A DNA stretch of 64,000 bases from Brevibacterium iodinum ATCC 49514 (GTDB lineage Bacteria > Actinomycetota > Actinomycetes > Actinomycetales > Brevibacteriaceae). Each line of letters starts with the position of its first letter. The first letter of the stretch is position 1. Shown piece by piece: positions 17,704 to 26,418 of this stretch. The translations under genes were made by a program, and so were the position numbers. The notes beneath the pieces were generated by a model, which searched no databases, was not told the origin of the DNA, and saw nothing but the letters and a program-made list of their open reading frames with translations. The stretch is from NCBI RefSeq assembly GCF_900169265.1, contig NZ_FXYX01000002.1:159912-223911 (forward strand). The letters run 5' to 3'.

Positions 17704-17969
17704 TTCTTCTTCGGCTTGTTGCCCAGTCCGACGGCGCGCAGGATCAGGCCGACGACGACGCCGAGGGCGACGATGCCGATGGAGACGTAGGTGATCGTGG
17801 GGTTGTGGATCGTGAATCCCACACAGCCGACCGTGACGCCGATGAGCATGATGACGACTCCGGTCCATCCCGCCACCGAGTTGCCGTGACCGGGATCGGC
17901 GATCGCTGCGTAGTCGATCGTGGATTTGTCGAGATCTGCGGCTCCGTTGCGGGCGAGGGACTGCGACAT
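17700..17969 (-). CDS. Small HGxxPAAW-type membrane protein of the trp operon
   Basis: This 89-residue protein has a polar N-terminus containing DPGHGNSVAGW, a variant of the HGxxPAAW motif that names a small actinobacterial family. Two transmembrane segments follow (GVVIMLIGVTVGCVGF and SIGIVALGVVVGLIL), and the tail is lysine-rich (NKPKKK). It sits between another membrane protein and trpC in the trp operon, the usual place for this family. No function is established. A Shine-Dalgarno AAAGGAG precedes the ATG, and the 96 nt upstream hold two inverted repeats. Confidence 0.85.
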   Translation of the reverse strand: MSQSLARNGAADLDKSTIDYAAIADPGHGNSVAGWTGVVIMLIGVTVGCVGFTIHNPTITYVSIGIVALGVVVGLILRAVGLGNKPKKK

Positions 17970-17988
17970 GGCGCTCCTTTGTGTGAGT

Positions 17989-18029
17989 GCGTGACACGCG
18001 TGTGAAATCTTTCCTCCATTGTGTCACGC
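17989..18029 (-). promoter_or_regulatory. Inverted repeat upstream of the HGxxPAAW gene
   Basis: GCGTGACAC at 17989-17997 and its exact complement at 18021-18029 are separated by 23 nt, about 20 nt upstream of the membrane-protein start. It could be an operator or an RNA stem in the message. Confidence 0.4.
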
Positions 18030-18039
18030 TTCTTCGGCT

Positions 18040-18095
18040 GACCGGACACCGACCCGGTCACAAGGTCATTTCGAATCCGGGTCGGTGTCCGGGTC
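18040..18095 (-). promoter_or_regulatory. Hairpin across the stop codon of the trp-associated membrane protein
   Basis: Arms at 18040-18057 and 18077-18095 are complementary over about 18 bp with one interruption and a loop of about 19 nt. The 5' arm on the minus strand encodes the last codons of the gene ending at 18066. There is no U tract. An internal attenuator or RNA-processing site in the trp operon is possible. Confidence 0.45.
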
Positions 18096-18614
18096 GGTCG
18101 ACGTTTCGTCGTCGGATGCGTCTTCGACGTCTTCTCCGCGGGACAGTGCGTCCCAGGTCGCGGCGGAATCGAACTCCCCGGAAGCGGATTCGGCGGTGCG
18201 AGCGTAGCGGTTGGAGTTCGTCCACCCGTTCGAGGCGACGGCGACCCAGACGATGCCGATGACGCCGATGCCTGCGGCCACTGCGGCGATGATCGCCCAG
18301 GAAGTGGCTCCCGGCGCCGAGGCGGCGCTCAGTGCAGTGATCCCGTAGCCGATTCCGGCGATTCCCGCCAGTCCCAGGACGGCGAAGCGGCCGATCCGCC
18401 CGAGCATTGCGGCGAGCAGTCCCGACACCGCGATGATCGCCACACACGCGGTGGCCACGGGTGAGGTCTGGGAGCTCGCGTCCTCGGTGACCTTCGCCAC
18501 TCCGCTGGGTCCGAGCGTGTCGCCTCCGGCACCGGCCTGCCAGGCGGAGATCGTCAGCGCCCACAGTGCAGCGGCGATGACGAGGACGATGAGGACACCG
18601 CGTGATTTCGTCAT
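18066..18614 (-). CDS. Trp-operon-associated membrane protein (TIGR02234-like)
   Basis: This 182-residue protein has an N-terminal hydrophobic segment (GVLIVLVIAAALWALTISAW), then three more (ATACVAIIAVSGLLAAML, FAVLGLAGIAGIGYGI, SWAIIAAVAAGIGVIGIVWV) and an acidic disordered tail (DDETSTDPDTDPDSK). That layout and its place directly after trpE match the actinobacterial trp-operon membrane protein family. Function is unknown; a role in tryptophan transport or enzyme anchoring is only a guess. The ATG lies 4 nt after the trpE stop. Confidence 0.85.
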   Translation of the reverse strand: MTKSRGVLIVLVIAAALWALTISAWQAGAGGDTLGPSGVAKVTEDASSQTSPVATACVAIIAVSGLLAAMLGRIGRFAVLGLAGIAGIGYGITALSAASAPGATSWAIIAAVAAGIGVIGIVWVAVASNGWTNSNRYARTAESASGEFDSAATWDALSRGEDVEDASDDETSTDPDTDPDSK

Positions 18615-18618
18615 GGCC

Positions 18619-20172
18619 TCACCTCTGATTTCCTTCCGCCGCATCCAATGCGTCGGCTGCGGCGGCGGCACGCAGCACCGCTGCGGCCTTGTTCTCGGAC
18701 TCCTGGTACTCGGTCTCGGGCACGGAGTCGGCGACGAGTCCGCCTCCGGCGTAGACGCTCATCGTGCCGGCCCGGAGCACCCCGGTGCGGATGGCGATGG
18801 CGAGGTCGAGGTCGCCGCTGAAGGACATATAGCCGACCACTCCCCCGTAGATTCCACGTCCGACGGGTTCGAGCTCATCGATGATCTGCAGCGCCCGGGG
18901 TTTGGGCGCACCCGACAGAGTGCCGGCGGGGAACGTCGCCCGCAGCACATCGATGGCGGTGGTTCCGAGTTCGAGTTCGCCGCGCACGGTCGAGCTGATG
19001 TGCATGATGTGGCTGTAGCGGACGATGTCCATGAACTCGCTGACGTCGATGGTTCCGGCCGCACAGACCTTCGCCAGGTCGTTGCGGGCGAGGTCGACGA
19101 GCATGAGGTGCTCGGCTCGTTCCTTCTCATCGGCCAGGAGCTCCCGGGCCAAGGAGTCATCGGCTTCGGGCGTGGTCCCGCGGGGGCGGGAACCGGCGAT
19201 CGGGTGGGTGACCACCTCTCCTGACCGAACAGTCACGAGCGCTTCGGGTGAGGAGCCGATGATGCTCACCGGTTTCCCTCCGTCGTCGTGGAGGTTGAGC
19301 AGGTACATGAAGGGACTCGGGTTCGCGTGCCGCAGCATCCGATACACGCTCAGCGCATCGGCATCGCACGGGGTGTCGAAGCGCTGGCCGATGACGACCT
19401 GGAAGATCTCCCCGTCGACGATCTTCTGCTTCGCCGCCTCCACACCGTCGAGGTAGACCTGCGGCTGAGTGCGGGTGGACACCTCGGGGTCGACCTTCCG
19501 GGGGCGCAGGACATCTGCCGGGCTGGGCTGCTGCAGACGCTCACACATCGCGGCGATGCGTGCGACTCCCGAGGCGTGGGCGTCGTCGATGCCGGTATCG
19601 GCGCCGTTGACGTTGAATACGTTGGCCACGAGGGTGACCATTCCCGAATAGTGGTCGAAGACGGCGATATCGCCGGGGATCATCAGCTGCACGGTCGGCA
19701 GGTGGTGTTCGTTGGGCCGCGGCGGCCCGAGCCTCTCGAAGCGACGGACGATGTCCCATCCGAAGTAGCCGACGAAGCTCGAGACCATGGGCGGCAGCTC
19801 CGAATCCGCTTCGGCCACCGCGAGGAGGTCGAGGGTGGCGGTGACCGCGTCGAGGACGTCGCCGTCGGTGGGGATGCCGACCGGAGGGGTGCCGGTCCAG
19901 TGGAATCCGTCTTCGGTCGAGATGAGGGTGGCCACGGGCGCCGAGCCGATGAAGGAGTACCTGGCCCAGGATCCGGCGACGGCGGATTCGAAGAGGAAGC
20001 TGCCCGGTCCGCCGTCGGTGAGTTTGCGGTAGAGACTCAGCGGGGTCTCCGAGTCTGCGAGCACCTGGGTGTGGACCGGCACCAGTCGGTGGTCGGCGCC
20101 GAGGGCCCGGAACTGGTCGAGGCTGGGTCGAATCGGCAGGTCGGTGGGGTTCGCCGCTGGGTCAGTCGACAC
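18619..20172 (-). CDS. trpE: Anthranilate synthase component I
   Basis: TrpE makes anthranilate from chorismate, the first committed step to tryptophan, with ammonia from the TrpG glutaminase, which is not in the window. The 517-residue protein has the N-terminal tryptophan-binding segment [19 protein letters not shown] and the C-terminal chorismate-utilising core ([63 protein letters not shown]). The GTG at 20172 lies inside the last codons of hisI (11-nt overlap), so no leader peptide attenuator can precede it. The exact start is less certain than the frame. Confidence 0.95.
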   Translation of the reverse strand: MSTDPAANPTDLPIRPSLDQFRALGADHRLVPVHTQVLADSETPLSLYRKLTDGGPGSFLFESAVAGSWARYSFIGSAPVATLISTEDGFHWTGTPPVGIPTDGDVLDAVTATLDLLAVAEADSELPPMVSSFVGYFGWDIVRRFERLGPPRPNEHHLPTVQLMIPGDIAVFDHYSGMVTLVANVFNVNGADTGIDDAHASGVARIAAMCERLQQPSPADVLRPRKVDPEVSTRTQPQVYLDGVEAAKQKIVDGEIFQVVIGQRFDTPCDADALSVYRMLRHANPSPFMYLLNLHDDGGKPVSIIGSSPEALVTVRSGEVVTHPIAGSRPRGTTPEADDSLARELLADEKERAEHLMLVDLARNDLAKVCAAGTIDVSEFMDIVRYSHIMHISSTVRGELELGTTAIDVLRATFPAGTLSGAPKPRALQIIDELEPVGRGIYGGVVGYMSFSGDLDLAIAIRTGVLRAGTMSVYAGGGLVADSVPETEYQESENKAAAVLRAAAAADALDAAEGNQR

Positions 20173-20518
20173 TGATGGTCCTTCCGGTGAAGCAGGTCGG
20201 GGTGTTCGTATGGCAGGCGGGTCCGGTCTGGTCGACGAGCATGAGCAGGGCGTCGGCATCACAGTCGAGGCTGAGCGAGCGAAGGTGCTGGACGTGGCCC
20301 GAGGTCTCCCCCTTCACCCAGTACTCCTGCCGGGAGCGGGACCAGTAGGTGGCCCGCTTCGTCTCCAGTGTGCGGGAGACGGCTTCGACGTCCATCCACG
20401 CGAGCATGAGCACCTCTGCGCTCGTGGCCTCTTGGACGATGACGGGGATGAGCCCGTCGGCGTTCGTTCGGATGATCTCCCGCCAGTTCTCCGGAGTCGC
20501 GTCGATGTCGCTCCTCAT
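20162..20518 (-). CDS. hisI: Phosphoribosyl-AMP cyclohydrolase
   Basis: HisI opens the purine ring of phosphoribosyl-AMP in histidine synthesis. The 118-residue monofunctional protein has the zinc and magnesium site residues in [20 protein letters not shown] followed by CHTNTPTCF. The segment [17 protein letters not shown] is also family-typical. Its ATG overlaps the hisF stop as ATGA. The second activity of bifunctional HisIE is supplied by a separate hisE gene at 25340-25603. Confidence 0.97.
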   Translation of the reverse strand: MRSDIDATPENWREIIRTNADGLIPVIVQEATSAEVLMLAWMDVEAVSRTLETKRATYWSRSRQEYWVKGETSGHVQHLRSLSLDCDADALLMLVDQTGPACHTNTPTCFTGRTISVD

Positions 20519-21279
20519 CGGACGTCGATTCCCTCCGCGCGCAGGGCGTCCTTGACCTCGGCGATGCTCAGTGTACCGAAGTGGAAGACGCTGGCGGCCA
20601 GCAGGGCATCGGCTCCCGCTTCCACCGCCGGAGCGAAGTGTTCGACCGCTCCGGCACCGCCCGAGGCGATGAGCGGCACATCGACGGCGGCGCGGGCGGC
20701 ACGGATGAGTTCGAGGTCGAATCCCTCACGTGTGCCATCGGCGTCGATGGAGTTGAGCAGGATCTCGCCGACCCCGCGGTCGGCGGCTTCCCGGATCCAG
20801 TCGATGGCGCAGCGGCCCGTGCCTTCGCGGCCACCGCGAGTGGTGACCTCGAAGCCGGATTCCGTACTCGCGCCCTGAGCGCGGCGGGCATCGAGAGAGA
20901 GGACGAGGACCTGGTTGCCGAAGTGTCGGGAGATCTCGCTGATGAGTTCCGGGTTCTTCACCGCCGAGGTGTTGACCGAGACCTTGTCGGCTCCGTCGCG
21001 CAGCAGCCGGTCGACGTCGGCGACGCTGCGGATCCCTCCGCCGACGGTGAGTGGGATGAATACCTCTTCCGCGCAGGCGCGGACGACGTCGTGGACGGTC
21101 TCCCGATCACCGCTGCTGGCCGTGACATCGAGGAAAGTGAGTTCGTCGGCACCGGACTCGCCGTAGCGGCGGGCGAGCTCGACGGGGTCGCCGGCGTCCC
21201 TGAGGTCGGCGAACTTCACTCCCTTGACGACGCGTCCGCCGTCCACGTCCAGACAGGGGATGACTCTGACAGCTACCAC
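20515..21279 (-). CDS. hisF: Imidazole glycerol phosphate synthase cyclase subunit
   Basis: HisF joins ammonia from HisH with PRFAR to give imidazole glycerol phosphate and AICAR. The 254-residue barrel has the catalytic Asp in [18 protein letters not shown] and the second in [11 protein letters not shown]. Phosphate loops are [19 protein letters not shown] and [10 protein letters not shown]. The GTG start lies 9 nt after the carboxyltransferase stop. HisH and HisA are not in this window. Confidence 0.97.
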   Translation of the reverse strand: MVAVRVIPCLDVDGGRVVKGVKFADLRDAGDPVELARRYGESGADELTFLDVTASSGDRETVHDVVRACAEEVFIPLTVGGGIRSVADVDRLLRDGADKVSVNTSAVKNPELISEISRHFGNQVLVLSLDARRAQGASTESGFEVTTRGGREGTGRCAIDWIREAADRGVGEILLNSIDADGTREGFDLELIRAARAAVDVPLIASGGAGAVEHFAPAVEAGADALLAASVFHFGTLSIAEVKDALRAEGIDVR

Positions 21280-21288
21280 GCAGTCCTC

Positions 21289-22791
21289 CTAGATTCCCAG
21301 GCCCCGGTAGCGATCCATCCGGCGGGCCAGGCGCCTGGCCGAAGGTTCGCGCATGAGCGAGATGAGTTCGTATTCGAGTGTCTCACCGACCCGGGCGACG
21401 AAGTCGAGCGGTTCGTCGCTGGCGTCGGGATGTTCGGCGATGATCCGGTCGACGACTCCGTTGGCCTGCAGCATGGGAGCGTGCACGCCCTGGCTCTGAG
21501 CCATCTCGGCGGCTCTCTCCGTCGTGCGGTGCACAATCGCCGAAGCGCCTTCGGGCGGCAGGGGCGAAAGCCAGCCGTGTTCGGCGCTGAGCACCCGATC
21601 GGTCGGGATGAGGGCCAGTGCTCCGCCCCCGGATCCCTCACCGAGGATGAGCGAGACGGACGGAGCGTCGAGGTTGGCGAGGTCGGCGAGGCTGCGGGCG
21701 ATCTCGCCGGCGATGCCGCCTTCTTCGGCTTCCTTCGACAGGGCAGCGCCGGGGGTGTCGATGACGGTCACGAGCGGCAGGTGCAGCTCCGCGGCCAATC
21801 GCATTCCGCGTCTGGCCTCACGCAGGGCCGCCGGGCCCATGGGTGCGCGGGAGTCCTGCCGGAATCGGTCCTGGCCGAGGACGATGCACGGTGCGGAACC
21901 GAACTTCGCCAGGGCCAGCAGCAGTCCGGGGTCCTTCTCCCCTTCGCCGGTGCCGTTGAGCGGCAGCACGGTGTTCGCTGCGGTGCGCAGCAGATCACGG
22001 ACTCCGGGTCGTTCGGGGCGACGCGAGCTGGTGATCGCGGCCCAGGCATCGGAGTTCGGGGCGACGCTGTCCGGGGCCGTGTCCGGGTCCGGCACCGAGC
22101 TGGGAATCTCCTTGGCGCCCATGAGCACGTCGAGGACGCGGGAGACCGTGCCGGCGATGCGTTCGGGTCCGATGACGGCGTCGACGATGCCCATCTTGTG
22201 CAGGTTCTCCCCGGTCTGCACGTTCTCCGGGAACTTCTCTCCGTAGATGGCCTCGAATACTCGAGGGCCCAGGAATCCGATGAGGGATCCGGGTTCGGCA
22301 ACGGTGACGTGCCCCAGCGATCCCCAGGAGGCGAAGACTCCTCCGGTGGTGGGATGGCGCAGGTAGACGAGGTAGGGCAGTCCGGCCTTGCGATGGGCGA
22401 TGACGGCGTTGGTGATCTTCACCATCGACAGGAAGGCGATGGTGCCCTCCTGCATGCGGGTGCCGCCCGAGGCCGGACCGGCCAGCAGGGGCAGCCCTTC
22501 GAGGGTCGCACGTTCGATAGCGTCGACGAGGCGCTCGGCCGCGGCCACGCCGATCGACCCGGCGAGGAAGCGGAATTCGCCGGCGATCACGGCCACGCGA
22601 CGGCCGGCGATGGTGCCTTCGCCGGTGATGATGGATTCGTCGACTCCGGACTTCTGCGCCGCGGCTTCGAGTTCAGCGGCGTAGGCGTCAGAGATCCCGC
22701 CGGCGGGCTGAACGGGAGTGGTGTCCCAGGACAGATACGATCCTTCGTCGAGGACGATGTCGACGAGCTCGAGTGCGTTGAGACGCGTCAT
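21289..22791 (-). CDS. Acyl-CoA carboxylase carboxyltransferase, fused beta-alpha type
   Basis: This 500-residue protein joins two crotonase-fold carboxyltransferase halves, as in acetyl-CoA carboxylase AccD-AccA fusions. The N-half has GEGTIAGRRVAVIAGEFRF, ASGGTRMQEG and HPTTGGVFASWG. The C-half has the oxyanion-type IDTPGAALSKEAEEGGIAGE and LGEGSGGGALAL. No four-cysteine zinc ribbon precedes the first half, unlike bacterial AccD. Biotin carboxylase and biotin carrier partners are not in the window. It sits between a class III CoA-transferase and hisF. Fatty-acid synthesis or carboxylation of another acyl-CoA are both possible. Confidence 0.85.
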   Translation of the reverse strand: MTRLNALELVDIVLDEGSYLSWDTTPVQPAGGISDAYAAELEAAAQKSGVDESIITGEGTIAGRRVAVIAGEFRFLAGSIGVAAAERLVDAIERATLEGLPLLAGPASGGTRMQEGTIAFLSMVKITNAVIAHRKAGLPYLVYLRHPTTGGVFASWGSLGHVTVAEPGSLIGFLGPRVFEAIYGEKFPENVQTGENLHKMGIVDAVIGPERIAGTVSRVLDVLMGAKEIPSSVPDPDTAPDSVAPNSDAWAAITSSRRPERPGVRDLLRTAANTVLPLNGTGEGEKDPGLLLALAKFGSAPCIVLGQDRFRQDSRAPMGPAALREARRGMRLAAELHLPLVTVIDTPGAALSKEAEEGGIAGEIARSLADLANLDAPSVSLILGEGSGGGALALIPTDRVLSAEHGWLSPLPPEGASAIVHRTTERAAEMAQSQGVHAPMLQANGVVDRIIAEHPDASDEPLDFVARVGETLEYELISLMREPSARRLARRMDRYRGLGI

Positions 22792-22802
22792 GGCGACTCC
22801 GT

Positions 22803-24002
22803 TCAGTTTCCGTCGGCGAGCCACGCCACAATGGATTCCGCGTCTTCGTCGAGCAGCGGCGGGGCATCGTGAGCGGTGCGGGTGGTTTCGACCTCACCGG
22901 AGGAATCGGCGTCGAAGAAGCGCAGCGGCGGTCCGGGCAGGTCGATGTCGCCGAGCACGGGGTGGTCGACGGAGACCTTGAGTCCCTGGCTGAGTGCCTG
23001 CTCCCACTGGTAGACCTCGGGCAGGGTGCGCACCGTGCCGGACGGGATTCCCGCCTCGGTGAGCCTGTTCAGCAGATCGGTTGCGTCGTAGGCGGAAAAG
23101 CGGTCTTCGATGAGTTCGATGACAGCCGGACGGTTCTCCACGCGCTCGGAGTTGACGGCCATGCCCTCGGTGGCGGGATCGATGTCGAAGGCAGCGCAGA
23201 ACTTCTGCCACAGGTTCTCGTTGCCCACGGAGATCTGCACGGCGCCGTCGCGGCAGGTGAAGAGGCCGTAGGGCGACAGCGACGGGTGGTGGTTGCCGCC
23301 GGGCTGCGGTTCCTGGCCAGCCACCGTGGCACGGGTTCCCTGGAAGGCGTGGACGCCGACCATTCCCGCGATGAGCGAGGTGCGCACGACCTTCCCCTTG
23401 CCGGTGCGTTCGCGTTCGAGCAGGGCCGCCAGCACGCCGTACGAGCCGTAGATTCCGGCGAGCAGGTCGGCGATCGGCACACCCACGCGCTGCATATCAT
23501 CGGGTCCCGAGCCGGTCAGCGACATCAGCCCGGCTTCGCCCTGAGCGATCTGGTCATAGCCGGCGCGGGAGGCTTCGGGACCGTCGTGGCCGAATCCGGT
23601 GATGGAGAGGATGACCAGGCGCGGGTTGATCTCCATGCAGCGGGCGGTGGAGAAGCCGAGCCGGTCGAGGACGCCGGAGCGGAAGTTCTCGATGAGCACA
23701 TCGGCGCGTGCGATGAGTCCGGTCAGTGTGTCCTTGCCCGTGTCGGATTTGAGGTCGAGGGCGATGGATTCCTTGTTGCGGTTGCACGAGAAGAAGTAGG
23801 TGGCCTGAGGATTGTCCTCGGGGCCGACGAAGGGAGGTCCCCAGGACCGCGAATCATCGCCCTTGCCGGGGTTCTCGACCTTGATCACCCGCGCGCCGAG
23901 ATCGCCGAACATCATTCCTGCATGAGGGCCGGCAAGGGCACGAGAGAGATCGACGACGGTGTATCCGGTCAGGGGTCCTGCCTCGGGTGTCTCGTTCGCC
24001 AT
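22803..24002 (-). CDS. Class III CoA-transferase, CaiB/BaiF family
   Basis: The 399-residue protein belongs to the formyl-CoA / carnitine CoA-transferase family, which moves CoA between carboxylic acids through an aspartyl intermediate. The N-terminus VVDLSRALAGPHAGMMFGDL, the ARVIKVENPGKGDDSR segment, FFSCNRNKESIALDL and the catalytic Asp in SRAGYDQIAQGEAGL near residue 150 are all conserved. The substrate cannot be predicted. The ATG at 24002 has GGAGG about 7 nt upstream and is 3 nt after the PH-like gene. It is 11 nt from the carboxyltransferase gene, so the two are probably co-expressed. Confidence 0.92.
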   Translation of the reverse strand: MANETPEAGPLTGYTVVDLSRALAGPHAGMMFGDLGARVIKVENPGKGDDSRSWGPPFVGPEDNPQATYFFSCNRNKESIALDLKSDTGKDTLTGLIARADVLIENFRSGVLDRLGFSTARCMEINPRLVILSITGFGHDGPEASRAGYDQIAQGEAGLMSLTGSGPDDMQRVGVPIADLLAGIYGSYGVLAALLERERTGKGKVVRTSLIAGMVGVHAFQGTRATVAGQEPQPGGNHHPSLSPYGLFTCRDGAVQISVGNENLWQKFCAAFDIDPATEGMAVNSERVENRPAVIELIEDRFSAYDATDLLNRLTEAGIPSGTVRTLPEVYQWEQALSQGLKVSVDHPVLGDIDLPGPPLRFFDADSSGEVETTRTAHDAPPLLDEDAESIVAWLADGN

Positions 24003-24004
24003 TC

Positions 24005-24466
24005 CTAATCCTCCTTGAAGTGGGTGCGTCTCTTGATGAGCATACGCAATCGTGCGACCTCCGCATGGGCGCGGCGACCGTCTGCGTGCTGGATCGCCAT
24101 CACCGCGCAGGTGGTGCCGTCCGTGAGGTCCAACAGGGGCCACGGGTCATCGCCCTCGGGTGAGAACGTCACACCGAGGATCTGTCCCCAGTCGAGCCGA
24201 CGGGTGCGCACCATGTTCTTGACCACCAGGCCCTCCTCGGTGGGCCGGGCCTGGATATCGGAGATGCGCAGCAGGGCGGCTCCGAAGAGAATGCCCAGCA
24301 GGTTCATCCATATCATGTCGAGCACTGTCCACGGTTCCCAGTCCACGACGAACAGCGCCACGGACAGGACCGCGAACCCAGCGGTCACGGCAACGGCACC
24401 GACGATGCTGACGACGCGCACCTGTCGTGGCCGGAACACGGCCAGATCAGATTCGGCAGGCGCCAA
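24005..24466 (-). CDS. PH-domain-like membrane protein
   Basis: This protein of about 153 residues has two hydrophobic helices (VVSIVGAVAVTAGFAVLSVALF and a second around IWMNLLGILFGAALL) followed by a soluble beta-rich domain (PTEEGLVVKNMVRTRRLDWG, LLDLTDGTTCAVMAI) resembling bacterial PH domains. A similar gene often follows hisG in actinobacteria. Function is unknown. The TTG at 24466 lies within the end of hisG (20-nt overlap) with no obvious Shine-Dalgarno; a later GTG is possible, so the start is uncertain. Confidence 0.75.
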   Translation of the reverse strand: MAPAESDLAVFRPRQVRVVSIVGAVAVTAGFAVLSVALFVVDWEPWTVLDMIWMNLLGILFGAALLRISDIQARPTEEGLVVKNMVRTRRLDWGQILGVTFSPEGDDPWPLLDLTDGTTCAVMAIQHADGRRAHAEVARLRMLIKRRTHFKED

Positions 24467-25286
24467 TGTTCGTCACCAGAATCGCACGCGCCCCGACTCC
24501 GTAGAGTCGGTCCATGACGTTGTTGACTTCCTTCGCTTCGACCATGACGCGCACGGCGACCCACCCGGTCTCCTGGAGCGGGGACACGGTCGGGGATTCG
24601 AGTCCCGGGGTCAGCGAGATCGCCTCGGGAACCAGGCGCTGTTCGATGTTGTAGTCGACGAGCACGTACTGACGGGCGACCATGACCGACTCGAGGCGGC
24701 GTTTGAGCACGCCGATGCGGGATTCGGCTCCGGCGCGCTGGATGAGCACACCTTCTGATTCAAGCAGCGGCTCGCCGAAGGTTTCGAGTCCCGCGGCGCG
24801 CAGCGTGGATCCGGTCTCGACGACATCGGCGATGGCGTCGGCGACTCCGAGCTGGATGGAGACCTCGATCGCTCCGTCGAGCTGCACGGTCGTTGCCGCG
24901 ATTCCACGTCGCTGCAGGTCGGCTTCCACGAGGTTCGGGAAGCTCGTGGCGATGCGGGCACCGGCCAGCTGGTCGGCCGAAGTGAAGGAGCCGACTGTGC
25001 CGGCGTAGAAGAAGCGCGAGGCGCCGAATCCGAGTCCGAGCACCTCATCGGCTTCGGCCTGTGACTCGAGCAGCAGATCACGGCCGGTGATTCCGGCGTC
25101 GAGGATGCCCGAGCCGACGTAGATGGCGATGTCACGGGGACGCAGGTAGAAGAATTCGACTCCGTTGACCTCGTCCTGGTGGACCAGGGTCTTGGTTCCG
25201 CGTCGAGTGGAGTATCCGGCCTCGCTGAGCATGTCGGAGGCGGCTTCGGACAGTGCGCCCTTGTTGGGCACGGCTACACGCAGCAT
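24447..25286 (-). CDS. hisG: ATP phosphoribosyltransferase (long form)
   Basis: HisG catalyses the first, feedback-inhibited step of histidine synthesis, joining ATP and PRPP. The 279-residue length indicates the long form with a C-terminal histidine-binding regulatory domain (WVAVRVMVEAKEVNNVMDRL and ARAILVTNIGACRI). The catalytic part starts MLRVAVPNKGALSE and includes ELVEADLQ-like FPNLVEADLQRRGI and GVADAIADVVETGSTLRAAG, the PRPP loop. The ATG at 25286 matches the family start. hisE lies 53 nt upstream. Confidence 0.97.
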   Translation of the reverse strand: MLRVAVPNKGALSEAASDMLSEAGYSTRRGTKTLVHQDEVNGVEFFYLRPRDIAIYVGSGILDAGITGRDLLLESQAEADEVLGLGFGASRFFYAGTVGSFTSADQLAGARIATSFPNLVEADLQRRGIAATTVQLDGAIEVSIQLGVADAIADVVETGSTLRAAGLETFGEPLLESEGVLIQRAGAESRIGVLKRRLESVMVARQYVLVDYNIEQRLVPEAISLTPGLESPTVSPLQETGWVAVRVMVEAKEVNNVMDRLYGVGARAILVTNIGACRI

Positions 25287-25339
25287 GGGGTCCCTTTGGA
25301 GTTCGATGGCGTCGGGTCGGTCAGGTTCGTGGGAGGGTC

Positions 25340-25603
25340 TTACAGGTGCGTGTTGACGTCGTCGAGGGTCAGTCCCTTGGCGATCATCATCACCTGCACG
25401 TGGTAGAGCAGCTGCGAGATCTCCTCGGCGAGCTCTTCCTTGGTTTCGTATTCGGCGGCCATCCACACTTCGGCGGCCTCTTCCACGACCTTCTTGCCGA
25501 TCGCATGGACTCCGGCGTCGAGTTCGGCCACGGTCTTCGAACCGGTGGGCCGATCGAGGGATTTCTGCTGGAGTTCGGCGTAGAGAGTCTCAAAGGTCTT
25601 CAC
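25340..25603 (-). CDS. hisE: Phosphoribosyl-ATP pyrophosphatase
   Basis: HisE hydrolyses phosphoribosyl-ATP to phosphoribosyl-AMP, the second histidine step. The 87-residue all-alpha protein has the MazG-like metal-binding pattern [14 protein letters not shown] and [18 protein letters not shown]. The GTG start has a GGAG only 2 nt away, too close for normal use, and a TAGGCT box 6 nt upstream. Transcription may therefore begin at the start codon. This would make it the head of the his-trp array. Confidence 0.96.
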   Translation of the reverse strand: MKTFETLYAELQQKSLDRPTGSKTVAELDAGVHAIGKKVVEEAAEVWMAAEYETKEELAEEISQLLYHVQVMMIAKGLTLDDVNTHL

Positions 25604-25609
25604 TTCTCC

Positions 25610-25615
25610 AGCCTA
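25610..25615 (-). promoter_or_regulatory. Candidate -10 box of a leaderless hisE transcript
   Basis: TAGGCT, then GGAGAA, then the GTG start codon on the minus strand. The 99-nt gap to pnuC upstream leaves room for a promoter, but no good -35 is visible. Confidence 0.45.
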
Positions 25616-25702
25616 ATGCATCCGCATCGGCCGCAGCATTCGGGGTCTCATGTTCTAAAACGCGGCGGACCCGGGTCTCACCGGTGCTGCCGGCGGCTGA
25701 CC

Positions 25703-26368
25703 TCAGTCCTCGGGGTCGCGGCCGATGTCGGTTGCCGGACGGTGAGGCGCAGAGATCGTCTGTCGTGACCGCTTCGACCAGTCGATGAGTCCGAGGATGA
25801 CCATGACGAGGAAGAACAGGTACACGGCACCGGAGAAGACGAGTCCGCCGGAGATCGCCAGCGGGATGCCGACGAGGTCGACGGCGAGCCAGACGAACCA
25901 GAATTCGACGATGGCCCGGCCCTGGGCGTACATGGCCACGATCGAACCGATGAAGATATAGGCATCGGGGTAGGGGTTCCAGGACCATCCGCCCAGGGCG
26001 AGGACCCAGCCGAAGACTCCGGTGCCGATGACGAGAGCTGCGAGCAGGATCGCCCGTTCCTTCCAGCTCGCCCAGCGGACGAGGACTTCACCGGCGGCAG
26101 CCTTGGACTTCTTCCATTGCGTCCATCCCCAGACCGCGGCGACGATGATGACGACCTGCCGAGAGGCATTGCCGCCGAGGCCGGCGGAGAGGCTGGCGGA
26201 GAAGAGGAGGATGGAGCCGAGGATCTGCACCGGCCAGGACAGGATGTTCCGGCGCAGGGCCAGGACGACCGTGGCCAGCGCACAGATGTTGCCGAACAGG
26301 TCGGAGTACGGCACAGGCTTGCCCAGCAGTTCGAATGCCGGGGTGTTCAACCAGTCGAACAGGTCCAT
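25703..26368 (-). CDS. pnuC: Nicotinamide mononucleotide/riboside transporter PnuC
   Basis: PnuC-family proteins carry nicotinamide riboside or related vitamins across the membrane by facilitated diffusion. The 221-residue protein has about seven hydrophobic segments. It contains the family signatures ILSWPVQILGSILLF near residue 42 and EFWFVWLAVDLVGIPLAI near 160, where the W-x-x-W/V-D region contacts substrate. The C-terminus is a charged cytosolic tail. The ATG has GAAGAGAG upstream, and TATGCT about 35 nt upstream could be a -10. It lies 50 nt after rpe. Confidence 0.88.
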   Translation of the reverse strand: MDLFDWLNTPAFELLGKPVPYSDLFGNICALATVVLALRRNILSWPVQILGSILLFSASLSAGLGGNASRQVVIIVAAVWGWTQWKKSKAAAGEVLVRWASWKERAILLAALVIGTGVFGWVLALGGWSWNPYPDAYIFIGSIVAMYAQGRAIVEFWFVWLAVDLVGIPLAISGGLVFSGAVYLFFLVMVILGLIDWSKRSRQTISAPHRPATDIGRDPED

Positions 26369-26418
26369 CGCAGGCTCTCTTCAGGTGTGGGCCGTGAGCA
26401 TAGTTCGGCCCGGTTCGG

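Noticed and set aside
20100..20262. A tryptophan leader peptide attenuator before trpE
   Set aside because: trpE begins inside the hisI coding sequence, and no Trp-rich short ORF with competing hairpins is present.
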